Source: Gemmataceae bacterium (GTDB lineage: Bacteria > Planctomycetota > Planctomycetia > Gemmatales > Gemmataceae). From it: a DNA stretch of 64,000 nt. Shown piece by piece: positions 30,091 through 37,807 of the stretch. The notes under the pieces were generated by a model, which saw nothing but the letters and a program-made list of their open reading frames with translations, was not told the DNA's origin and did not search any database. Both the position numbers and the translations under genes were made by a program. Within the stretch, counting starts at the first letter, position 1. The number at the start of each line of letters is the position of its first letter. The stretch is taken from positions 62,001 through 126,000 of the forward strand of contig JANWVV010000006.1 of assembly GCA_025055795.1 (NCBI GenBank). The letters are read 5' to 3'.

Positions 30091-30634
30091 CCACGCAGCG
30101 GCTACCGAGGGGTTGGTCCCTTGGACTTGCTTTGAGACGGTTGGTCGGTTGCAGACACCTTGCGGGCGGCTCATAGCCGCCCTAACTCTCGCTGGCAGCT
30201 AGGCGCAGTCACGGCATCAGGGTTGCGGTCGCTGTTAGCACAAACATGGTCAGCCTGTATGTGCCTCCCTTTCCGATAGAGCTTTGGTATCCTCAAAACA
30301 ACCCGCAAGGAGAATACTATAGGTCTAATCACCCCGTGACTGCTCGAACAGTGTCGCACGGACGTGCTAGAACTTGGGCTTGGATATCGTCGTTGTGTTA
30401 AACTATCCGTGCAGCGTACCACAGTACAGCATATTTTCAGATCGTTCTAGACAGCCATGGCGAGTACGGTCCCGCAGCTCCATGCCAGTTTCACTTCTCG
30501 TATGGACGGCCCAAGCAACATGAGCCGAGCGTAGGACCTCTACCCCCTTATAGTGTGTGGGCGAATTGTCGGATGTTACGTCGCCTGGTTTGAAAAGAAG
30601 TATTTACTTTCCAGTAAAAACACGCTTTCAATAG

Positions 30635-31507
30635 TTAGGCCTCGACGTCCTCGGGTAGTTCCTTGATAGATTTATAAATCTGCCGGATTTTTTTCAGGCC
30701 GATCAAGACCTCATGGAAACTTTGGGGCCGGTCTTGCGGTTTTTTGGCTAGCATGCTCAGAACCAACTGGGAGAATTCTTCCGTCAGATCAGGGTTGAAA
30801 GCGGAAGGAGGAGCCGGCTTCTCCTTGAAGTGACGCATCAGCAAATCGTTGACACTGCTTCCCCGAAAAGGAGGACGCCCTGTAGTCAATTCATACAGGG
30901 TACAACCGAAGCTGTAGATATCTTGCCGCGGATCGGGCAACTGATCCAGTATTTGCTCCGGGCTCATATAGCTGGGCGTGCCCTGGGGCTTTCCGCGACG
31001 ATGGAACCACCGGGCCAAACCGGTGGGAATCTTGCGGGCGATGGCAAAATCGATGATTTTGGTCTCGCCCACGGCGTTCACCAGAATGTTGTCCGGCTTG
31101 ACGTCACGGTGCACGTAGCCCATGGCATTCATATATGCCAGGCCGGTCGCTGCCTGCTTGAAAATCTTACGGCTGTGTTGCTTGATGAAGTCGAAGTCCT
31201 TGGCCTGCAGACGTAGACGCAGCGAGCCGGAAGGGAAAAACTCCATGATGAAAAACGGATTGTCCTTGCCCCGATGCACCTTAAAGATGCGTACTACGTT
31301 AGGGTGAGACAAGGCGATGCCAATTTCTGCTTCGTGGAACAGGATGCGTCGTTGTTCTGGGTCTGCGGCGGCCTCCGGCAACAACAGTTTCATCGCGAAG
31401 TGGCGTTGACTGGTCGGTTCAACCACTTCGAACACCTGCGAATTTTGACCCGGATGCAACAGGCTGCGAATCCGGTAACCGCCGATCACCTCACCGATGT
31501 CGGGCAT
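30635..31507 (-). CDS. Soluble Ser/Thr protein kinase with DFA motif
   Basis: The protein has 290 residues and consists of a kinase domain only, with no membrane segment or sensor domain. Hanks motifs are visible: FAMKLLLPEA (ATP-binding Lys), EAEI (helix C Glu), YVHRDVKPDNILVN (catalytic loop), GTPSYMSPEQIL (activation segment end) and DIYSFGCTLYELTTGRPPF. Two elements are unusual. The metal-binding motif reads DFA (KIIDFAIAR) where DFG is standard. The glycine loop reads HPGQNSQVFEV, which lacks the usual GxGxxG glycines. Catalytic residues Lys and both Asp are kept, so activity is likely. It is the downstream neighbour of the ferredoxin-reductase-like gene, 224 bases away. Confidence 0.9.
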   Translation of the reverse strand: MPDIGEVIGGYRIRSLLHPGQNSQVFEVVEPTSQRHFAMKLLLPEAAADPEQRRILFHEAEIGIALSHPNVVRIFKVHRGKDNPFFIMEFFPSGSLRLRLQAKDFDFIKQHSRKIFKQAATGLAYMNAMGYVHRDVKPDNILVNAVGETKIIDFAIARKIPTGLARWFHRRGKPQGTPSYMSPEQILDQLPDPRQDIYSFGCTLYELTTGRPPFRGSSVNDLLMRHFKEKPAPPSAFNPDLTEEFSQLVLSMLAKKPQDRPQSFHEVLIGLKKIRQIYKSIKELPEDVEA

Positions 31508-31731
31508 GTTTCCGTCTCGTTACGCAAGGTACCGTACGACTAGTGCTCGCACTCCATGCCGCAGGGCTTTCCTCAACATTATCACACAAAACACGGTTGC
31601 AAGGGTATCCCATGATTGATTGATATGGGGGGCTCAACAGAGGGCTCCTCCCTGTCATGCTTTAACATTTAGCGGCCCAGGATTGGGGCAGATGATAGAG
31701 AGAAGATGATAGATAGCAAAGGCTTGGCGGA

Positions 31732-32667
31732 CTACCAATATTCCTCAAAGTGAATGTTTCCTTTGTATTTCAGGGAGGGAATGTCGGCCTGGAAACCGCG
31801 TTTTTCCAGGATTTCGATAGCACCGGCGGGTTGGGGGTAGGTGACAGCTCCGGTGGTTTTGTCCCGCTGAGGTACACCGATCATGCGGGGATTGCCACAA
31901 AGATAAACGTGGGTACGGGCGGGATCCAAGGGCTGGCCCATGCGTTCCTCCAGTTCACCGCTACTTATCAGATCCTGGATGTACACCTTGCGGGTCTGGC
32001 CGGGCTCCCGCGTGGTCAGTGGCAGATACAAATAGTGCGGGTAGCGCTCCATCAGCTTCTGATGGGTCTGCAGGTAACCCAAATCCTGTTTGTAACGGAC
32101 ACAGCACACAGAGACGATCCGGCCGGTATGTCCCCGACGCAGCAACTCCCAGATCATAGTGTTGTGGGGGGCCTCGCCAGTCCCAGTAGCCAGAAAAACA
32201 ACGGTATCGCCCGGTCGGACAGGATCAAGCGTATAGTGACCGGCAATCTTCTCACCCATCTGAATGCGATCCCCTACTTGACGGGTAAACAGACGGGGTG
32301 TGAAAGCGGGTACTCGACCATCGGGGTTGGAACGCACCAATACAATGTAAAATTCCAGCCAGTCTGAACGATCCAGATCGTACAACTGTTCGGGATTTTC
32401 GTCGTCCAGGATTGGGCAGCTGATCGAGTAGGAGCGTCGGACAACACGGGCTTCGGCTCCCGGCTCCAAGTGTTCCTCCTGACACCCCTCTACCCGCGGT
32501 TCCCAGTACCCTAGACCCAAGGTGCAGTATTGCCCGGCTTGGAAGGACGGACGTGGAAAATCCGGACGAACCCGCAATATCATCAGATCAGAATGAACTT
32601 TCTTAAGGTAAACAATCGTGGCGTTATACCGTTGGGCGCGGGCTTGCTCGATCTGCTCGGGTGTCAT
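31732..32667 (-). CDS. Ferredoxin--NADP reductase-type flavoprotein
   Basis: This 311-residue two-domain flavoprotein carries the FAD-binding signature RRSYSIS at about residues 78-84 and the NADP-binding blocks FLATGTGEAPHNTM and VYLCGNPRMIG. Such enzymes move electrons between NADPH and ferredoxin or flavodoxin. The sequence is longer than E. coli Fpr because of an acidic insert between SFQAGQY and the RRSYS motif. It lies downstream of the sulfide operon but is separated from it by about 400 bases, so co-transcription is uncertain. The partner ferredoxin is not in the window. Confidence 0.88.
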   Translation of the reverse strand: MTPEQIEQARAQRYNATIVYLKKVHSDLMILRVRPDFPRPSFQAGQYCTLGLGYWEPRVEGCQEEHLEPGAEARVVRRSYSISCPILDDENPEQLYDLDRSDWLEFYIVLVRSNPDGRVPAFTPRLFTRQVGDRIQMGEKIAGHYTLDPVRPGDTVVFLATGTGEAPHNTMIWELLRRGHTGRIVSVCCVRYKQDLGYLQTHQKLMERYPHYLYLPLTTREPGQTRKVYIQDLISSGELEERMGQPLDPARTHVYLCGNPRMIGVPQRDKTTGAVTYPQPAGAIEILEKRGFQADIPSLKYKGNIHFEEYW

Positions 32668-33071
32668 CGAAATCTAGGCCTTTCTTACTTGCTAACAACG
32701 ACGGAGAACAATCCGCTATGTCCCTGGTGATTAATGACCATCCAACTATTTACACCCACCATGTCGTGAGCTAGCTCATACACAGGTTACGAGTTATAGT
32801 CATTATAGAAATCAGGCTGCAACATAGGCTTTTCTGAATTCGAAAGGCGACAAAATTGCAAAGCAGACTTCTGTCGGGCGTTATGGCCCAGTGCGAATTA
32901 TCCATCGAAATGGTTCTGTAGAGTGCACGACTAGCTAATCTTCCTAGTCATCAACAACTGAAGGGACAAGGCGGTCTGAGTTAGTTGTGTGTATGGCGAG
33001 CGCGGCAGGGGATGATGGCTGGCTTCCCGTACACAGTAGGGGTTGACTTATGCGAGCCGCGATTGCGACGC
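32668..33071. other. Intergenic region, no feature seen
   Basis: 404 bases between the end of the sulfide:quinone reductase gene and the start of the ferredoxin-reductase-like gene, both minus strand. No terminator hairpin with a T-run and no RNA gene was recognised. It presumably contains the promoter of the reductase gene. Confidence 0.4.
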
Positions 33072-34259
33072 TTACATCCGGCCCCGCAGCATACCATGCC
33101 AATACATCCACGGGAGAAAGTACTTTTTCAGCAGCCACATACTCCAGCGTTCTTTGGCCTGATTGAAGGGGAAGGTTTCCGCCGGCTTGTGGTCATAGTC
33201 GAATTCGGCCAGAATCAATTTGCCAAAACCGGTGACGAGAGGACAAGAGGTGTAGCCATTGTATCGAGCAGGAAGGGGTTGACCGTTCATAGCAGCTAGA
33301 AGATTAGCCACGACCACTGGTGCTTGTTTGCGGATGGCTGCCCCGGTTTTGGAAGTGGGCAGGTTACTGGCATCCCCTAGACCAAAAACGTTACGGTAGC
33401 GTACATGCTGGAGCGTGTACTTGTCCACATCAACCCAACCATTGGCGTCGGCCAGGGGACTGTGTTGCACGACTTCCGGCGGTCCCATCGGTGGAGTCAC
33501 GTGCACAATGGTGTAAGGAATGACGACCGTTTCATGAGTATCCAAGTGTTCAAAAACCGCTTCATGTTTTTCGGGCCGGAGTTCCATCAGATTGTGTCGG
33601 TAACGCACATCGATCCCCTTACGCTGAATAACTTTCTGAAGGGCTTCCGCGTACTTGGGCACGGAAAAGATCCGGGAGGAGGCAGTGGCAAAGACGATTT
33701 GGCTTTTATCCCGCACTCCGTTGCGGCGGAAAATGTCGTCGGCTAGGTACATGATCTTTTGGGGAGCACCCCCACATTTGACCGCTGTGTTAGGCATGGT
33801 AAACAGGGCCGTCCCCCCTTGGAAGGTTCGCAGGCATTCCCAAGTATAGTCGACGTGTTCGTAACTGTAGTTACTGCAGATGCCATTTGTGCCGATGGCT
33901 TCCTTCAAGCCGGGTATTTTATCCCACAAGATACGAATGCCCGGGGCAACAATCAGGTAGTCATAACTGAGTTGTCGGCCGGTATGGGTAACGATCCGGT
34001 TGTGGTCCGGATCGATGCTGGTGGCCGTCTCCTGGATCCAGGCCACCTGCGGTGGAATGTAGTCAGCTTCGTTACGCTCGCTTTTTTCTTTGGGAAACAC
34101 CCCAGCGCCCACCAGTGTCCACAGTGGCTGGTAGTAGTGCTTACTGGAGGGTTCGATGATGGCGATGTCCAACTGAGGGTCTTTACGCCGGAGTTGGGCA
34201 GCTACCGTGATACCTGCGGTACCTCCCCCAATGATCAACACACGATGATGCTCGGCCAT
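33072..34259 (-). CDS. sqr: Sulfide:quinone oxidoreductase, type II (mitochondrial type)
   Basis: This 395-residue membrane-associated flavoprotein oxidises H2S, passing electrons to quinone and sulfane sulfur to an acceptor. FAD binding is shown by VLIIGGGTAGITVAAQL at the N-terminus, LIVAPGI and VFGLGDASNLPTSKT. The two redox Cys sit in FTMPNTAVKCGGAPQKIMYL and GYTSCPLVTGFGKLILAEFD, which closely match the human SQOR active-site segments. It is therefore a type II enzyme. The ATG at 34259 has GAGGG seven bases upstream. It is the last gene of the sulfide operon, 45 bases after the persulfide dioxygenase gene. Confidence 0.95.
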   Translation of the reverse strand: MAEHHRVLIIGGGTAGITVAAQLRRKDPQLDIAIIEPSSKHYYQPLWTLVGAGVFPKEKSERNEADYIPPQVAWIQETATSIDPDHNRIVTHTGRQLSYDYLIVAPGIRILWDKIPGLKEAIGTNGICSNYSYEHVDYTWECLRTFQGGTALFTMPNTAVKCGGAPQKIMYLADDIFRRNGVRDKSQIVFATASSRIFSVPKYAEALQKVIQRKGIDVRYRHNLMELRPEKHEAVFEHLDTHETVVIPYTIVHVTPPMGPPEVVQHSPLADANGWVDVDKYTLQHVRYRNVFGLGDASNLPTSKTGAAIRKQAPVVVANLLAAMNGQPLPARYNGYTSCPLVTGFGKLILAEFDYDHKPAETFPFNQAKERWSMWLLKKYFLPWMYWHGMLRGRM

Positions 34260-34304
34260 GACCACACCCTCACGTCACAGGAAACAGAGTGCAGGTAAGA
34301 TTTC

Positions 34305-35738
34305 TCAACGACAGGTTCCGGTAGGATCACAACTAGGTTCAGTGCTAATGGGCAGTCCAGCGGCCTTCCAGGCTGTCATACCACCGATAACGTTGGAGAC
34401 ATTTGTGAACCCTTCGCGCTTCAGGAAAGAAGAGGCGATTGAGGCACGATAACCGGAGCCACAGATGACCGTAATCGGCCGCTCCTTGGGCAGTTCATGC
34501 AGACGTTGTTGCAACAACCCGCCATGGATGTGCACAGCGTTGGCGATGTGACCGGCTTGCCACTCTGCATCGGTCCGAACATCGAGGACCAGCGGTGCAG
34601 ATCCGTGCCGCAACTGCTCAGCCAATTCGTGGACCGACAACGTTTGCACCCGCTGTAGGGGGTAACCAGCCGCCTCCCAAGCATCGATCCCGCCATCCAG
34701 ATAGCCGTGGATGTCCTCCAAGCCAACCCGCAACAGATGCGTGACGACGCTCGCCAGATCCGCCGGCTGATCTACAACCAAGATAATCGGGGTATCATAG
34801 GGCAAAACCCATCCTGCCCACGTGGGCAGATTGGCACCCAGCGGTATGTTGATCGAGCCCGGAATGTGCGCAGCAGCGAATGCTTCTTTGGATCGCACAT
34901 CCAGGATCAGGCAGCGGTCACAGGTACGCTGGTAAATGTCCTGGGCACTCAAACGACGCTGGCCGGGCCATTCCGGACCAATGATCTTGGGACCGCGAGC
35001 GTTCACCTGTTTCATCCGACGGAAGTAACTGGGCGCAATCGGCATACCAGCGAGCAAATTGCGGATCCAGTCGCTTTCGGCCTGATGCTGCAAGGCGGGA
35101 CTGAAGCGGCGCTCGTATCCCAAGGTGGTGGAGTGACGAGCGCCCAACGCTTTGCCGCAGAGCGAACCGGCACCGTGTCCGGGATAAATTTCCGTAAAGT
35201 CCGGAAAAGCCGGCAACACCTGGAATACACTCTGATAAAGTTGATGGGCGAGGATTTTTTGCATTTCCACGCCGAGCAGATCGGGTCGACCCACGTCGCC
35301 AACGAACAGGAAATCACCCGTGAGCATCAAAGCGGGCACCTCCCGGCTACGAGGGGCATCGTAGACCGCCCAGCAGACATGCTCCAGCGTGTGCCCGGGC
35401 GTGTGTATAGCTTGCAGACGGATGTTACCCAGGACGATATCATCCTTGTCTTTAACAATGCGGTCGGCGTAGGGGGGAGTCCAGTCAGCACCACCATGGC
35501 CAGAAACGTGGACAGTTGCCCCCGTGCGGGCCTTCAGCTCAGCCGAGCCGCTGACAAAGTCGGCATGAACGTGCGTTTCCAGAACGTGGGTGATGCGCAA
35601 CCCCTCAGCCTTGGCGATCCGTAAAAAATCATCGATGTCCCGTGTGGGATCGACAACCGCACACTCCTTCGTCTTCAGATCGCCAATCATGTAGGAATAG
35701 ATGGCCAGCCCCGGAATAAACCGCTGGTGAAAAAACAT
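34305..35738 (-). CDS. Persulfide dioxygenase fused to two rhodanese domains
   Basis: This 477-residue protein has an N-terminal metallo-beta-lactamase fold with the iron-binding THVHADFVSG, HTPGHTLEHV, LTGDFLFVGDVGRPDL and YPGHGAGS blocks, as in ETHE1/CstB persulfide dioxygenases. These oxidise protein or low-molecular-weight persulfide to sulfite. Two rhodanese domains follow. The first (DVRSKEAFAAAHIPGS) has no Cys in its active loop (VVDQPADLAS) and is likely structural. The second has the catalytic Cys (VICGSGYRAS). The ATG at 35738 has AAGGAGG eight bases upstream. It lies between the sulfite exporter and SQR genes, which fits sulfide detoxification. Confidence 0.93.
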   Translation of the reverse strand: MFFHQRFIPGLAIYSYMIGDLKTKECAVVDPTRDIDDFLRIAKAEGLRITHVLETHVHADFVSGSAELKARTGATVHVSGHGGADWTPPYADRIVKDKDDIVLGNIRLQAIHTPGHTLEHVCWAVYDAPRSREVPALMLTGDFLFVGDVGRPDLLGVEMQKILAHQLYQSVFQVLPAFPDFTEIYPGHGAGSLCGKALGARHSTTLGYERRFSPALQHQAESDWIRNLLAGMPIAPSYFRRMKQVNARGPKIIGPEWPGQRRLSAQDIYQRTCDRCLILDVRSKEAFAAAHIPGSINIPLGANLPTWAGWVLPYDTPIILVVDQPADLASVVTHLLRVGLEDIHGYLDGGIDAWEAAGYPLQRVQTLSVHELAEQLRHGSAPLVLDVRTDAEWQAGHIANAVHIHGGLLQQRLHELPKERPITVICGSGYRASIASSFLKREGFTNVSNVIGGMTAWKAAGLPISTEPSCDPTGTCR

Positions 35739-35845
35739 CGGCTTGTCCTCCTTTTAAGCCTTGGGGTGATTCCAGCGTTACCCTCGTTGATCCCCTGTCT
35801 GCGTCTGCATAAGTCTCACACGCAAGTCTGTCGTCGGATCGCTTT

Positions 35846-36868
35846 TCAATGTTCTGATACCGGAGCGGATAGAAAGGTTACTGCACCACTAAAGAACTGG
35901 GGGACGGTCTCCACCAGGATAACTGTGGCCACGACTACCAACATTACGGCGAACAACCGTTGCAAGGTGGGACCGGCCAGCAACCGCGACAACTTTACTC
36001 CAAAGGCCATACCAGTAAGGCCGCCGCTAGCAAACAGGAGGGTAATCGCCGGTGCCGGGAAATGACCGGCAAGCAGAAAACTCGTTGTGCCTGATAGACC
36101 AATCAAAGCAATAACCAGAAGCGAGGTCGCCGCGGCCCGATGCATCTCCAAACGAGCCACCAGAACCAGGGCGGGTACTATCAGGAATCCACCACCGATG
36201 CCGAACAATCCGGCCAAGGTCCCCGTGGCCAGACCTGTCATGACGAACAAAACAACGCTTCGGATGGCAGAACGGTAGCACAATGACTTTCTTGGATCAG
36301 AAGATGCCACATCTTGTTGTGTTAGTGATGATGACGGCTCCGATCCTTGTCCTTCAGACGCATGAGCCGGATGCAGAGTCGTCATGGCAGGGGTGGTCGG
36401 GGCGTCAAGCCCCCTGGTGTGATCAGAAAATGAACGAGAGTATGCATCGACTTTCAGCGGGGCTATCCGCCCCTGCCGAACCAGAGACGCGGTGACAGGT
36501 GCTGAGTTTTTTTTAGCCCTGCTCCACATCCGCTGGGCGACCAGCCCAGTCAAGCCGGCATATCCCAGCATCAGCACCGGCTCGCTAAGGTGCTTGCCCA
36601 CGAATGCGCCCAACGGGACTCCAGCCATACAAGGGAGAGCAAACAACAAGCCAGCGGCCACATCGACTTCGCGACGGAACCACCGGCCCACGGCCCCAAC
36701 CAACGCCGTCAGACCGACTACTAGCAACGACACGCCGATCGCTTCCCGTGCAGGAAGACCGACGCCGTAAATCAGGAGGGGGACGGCAAGGATCGAGCCG
36801 CCCCCACCGGTCAAGCCCAGGGCAAACCCCACCAAGGCCCCAAATAGAAAAGTTACCGCGACGTGCAT
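35846..36868 (-). CDS. TauE/SafE-family sulfite or sulfonate exporter
   Basis: This 340-residue integral membrane protein has two homologous halves. Each begins with a glycine-rich signature (ALGLTGGGGSILAVPLLIYG and AGLFGIGGGFLIVPALVLV). About eight helices are visible, and a hydrophilic loop of about 70 residues in the middle is longer than usual. In the context of SQR and persulfide dioxygenase it likely exports the sulfite they form. The ATG at 36868 lies inside the end of the rhodanese-DUF2892 gene (16-base overlap), which indicates translational coupling. Confidence 0.9.
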   Translation of the reverse strand: MHVAVTFLFGALVGFALGLTGGGGSILAVPLLIYGVGLPAREAIGVSLLVVGLTALVGAVGRWFRREVDVAAGLLFALPCMAGVPLGAFVGKHLSEPVLMLGYAGLTGLVAQRMWSRAKKNSAPVTASLVRQGRIAPLKVDAYSRSFSDHTRGLDAPTTPAMTTLHPAHASEGQGSEPSSSLTQQDVASSDPRKSLCYRSAIRSVVLFVMTGLATGTLAGLFGIGGGFLIVPALVLVARLEMHRAAATSLLVIALIGLSGTTSFLLAGHFPAPAITLLFASGGLTGMAFGVKLSRLLAGPTLQRLFAVMLVVVATVILVETVPQFFSGAVTFLSAPVSEH

Positions 36869-37479
36869 GTTGAGACGACCGTTGCAGAGCCAGTTTGCGT
36901 CGAGCGATCCGAAGAAGCCGGCGGAGGAGTGGCAGCACAACCTCCCATCCGCCGGTTCCAGGGCATCCGGGCCAGGAGCAGGGCCAATACGCAATTGTTG
37001 GTCAAACCGACGTAAATCTGCCCCAACCCGAAAAAGGCGGCACCAAAGACGTACAGCGGATCCACAAAATAACCTAATAGCGAAAAGATAAGGACCCCCA
37101 GACCGATCACGATCCGGGCCTGCTGTTCAATTGACAGCAGCATCCGCTGACCCCGTACGACGGGCACCCCTGCCTGTTCACAGGCCAAAGTGCCCCCCTC
37201 CACCAACACCACGTTGAGGCAACCGGCCTTGATCAGTTTGTCACACGCTGTCCGCGCCCGGTTGCCCGACCGGCAGATCATATACACTGGCTCATCCGGC
37301 CGACCGTTCAACTCCGTCAGTATCTTCTGCGGATCAAACTGATCCAACGGTATAAGCCGGGCTCCCTGAACATGAATCTCGGCAAATTCAGCCGGCGTTC
37401 GTACGTCGATCAGATTCACCTTCTGCCCTGAAGCGATCAGTTCCTTTAACTGCTCAGGCGTAATGGTCTTCAGGCTCAT
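36853..37479 (-). CDS. Rhodanese with C-terminal DUF2892 membrane domain (YgaP type)
   Basis: This is a 208-residue protein. The N-terminal rhodanese domain has NLIDVRTPAEFAEIHVQGA and the active loop YMICRSGNRART with catalytic Cys near residue 74. The C-terminal part has two close hydrophobic segments (VIGLGVLIFSLLGYF and VFGAAFFGLGQIYVG) of the DUF2892 type, so the protein sits at the inner membrane with the rhodanese in the cytoplasm. It is the first gene of the sulfide operon. GGAG lies seven bases before the ATG at 37479; an ATG directly before it at 37482 is also possible. It overlaps the exporter gene by 16 bases. Confidence 0.92.
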   Translation of the reverse strand: MSLKTITPEQLKELIASGQKVNLIDVRTPAEFAEIHVQGARLIPLDQFDPQKILTELNGRPDEPVYMICRSGNRARTACDKLIKAGCLNVVLVEGGTLACEQAGVPVVRGQRMLLSIEQQARIVIGLGVLIFSLLGYFVDPLYVFGAAFFGLGQIYVGLTNNCVLALLLARMPWNRRMGGCAATPPPASSDRSTQTGSATVVSTCTSR

Positions 37480-37531
37480 CATCGTACTCCTGATTGCCAA
37501 GCGTTTTGGTCATCACCTGAAACTGTCGGCT

Positions 37532-37588
37532 AATAACCGACTAATACCGATCGACCCAGTCAGACTATTCTCGGTTATTTGGGTCGAT
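37532..37588. promoter_or_regulatory. Interleaved inverted repeats in the leader of the sulfide operon
   Basis: AATAACCGA (37532-37540) pairs perfectly with TCGGTTATT (37571-37579). ATCGACCCA (37550-37558) pairs perfectly with TGGGTCGAT (37580-37588). The two pairs are interleaved, so only one of them at a time can easily form a hairpin. TAATAACCGA is also followed by the near copy TAATACCGA (37542-37550), giving three versions of one motif. The block lies about 50-110 bases before the start of the rhodanese gene on the minus strand. It could be a repressor site cluster or a two-state RNA leader. Confidence 0.55.
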
Positions 37589-37682
37589 ACTCCAGCAGGC
37601 GGAAAGTTACATCTCAACCGGGCTGAAAGTTCTATGTGTCGTGTTGGAGTGTGCAATTTTTGAGCAGACGACAAAAAACTAG

Positions 37683-37711
37683 TTGACATGAGGAAAAATG
37701 TACAATACTAT
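37683..37711 (+). promoter_or_regulatory. Consensus-like sigma-70 promoter reading plus strand
   Basis: TTGACA at 37683-37688 and TACTAT at 37706-37711 are separated by exactly 17 bases. It reads away from the sulfide operon and into the 3-prime end of the giant LPS gene in antisense. Downstream, an ATG at 37780 with GGGAGG seven bases before it opens an ORF of only seven codons (MAGEYVS). No full-size gene follows. Confidence 0.55.
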
Positions 37712-37726
37712 ACATAGTAAATGTAT
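37710..37726. promoter_or_regulatory. Perfect 17-bp palindrome overlapping the promoter
   Basis: ATACAT, five bases, ATGTAT form a perfect inverted repeat that covers the -10 edge and expected transcription start of the promoter at 37683-37711. This is the typical placement of a repressor operator. The cognate regulator is not identified. Confidence 0.5.
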
Positions 37727-37807
37727 CCAAAAGTTTAGTTACCCTATGCGTAGTAGCTTTGCGAGAGGGAGGAAAAACTATGGCAGGGGAATATGTGAGC
37801 TAATCTG

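Larger units (their letters stand above)
24611..30634. other. 6 kb gene-poor island of decayed genes
   Basis: This is the longest stretch without intact housekeeping genes. Base composition is lower in GC than the flanks. Reading frames are short and broken on both strands. Recognisable contents are a glycosyltransferase remnant (26575-27035), two Rhs modules (28498-29095 and 29490-30090) and one intact 119-codon ORF (29128-29487), all on the minus strand. The parts 24611-26570, 27040-28490 and 30100-30634 hold nothing I can identify. No terminal inverted repeats, integrase or transposase were found. Confidence 0.65.

Noticed and set aside
24611-30634. CRISPR array or integrated prophage in the gene-poor island
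   Set aside because: No regularly spaced direct repeats and no phage structural, integrase or attachment-site sequence found.
37532-37588. True H-type RNA pseudoknot from the interleaved repeats
   Set aside because: One connecting loop would have zero length across a nine-base stem, which is not sterically reasonable. Two alternative hairpins or protein sites are more likely.
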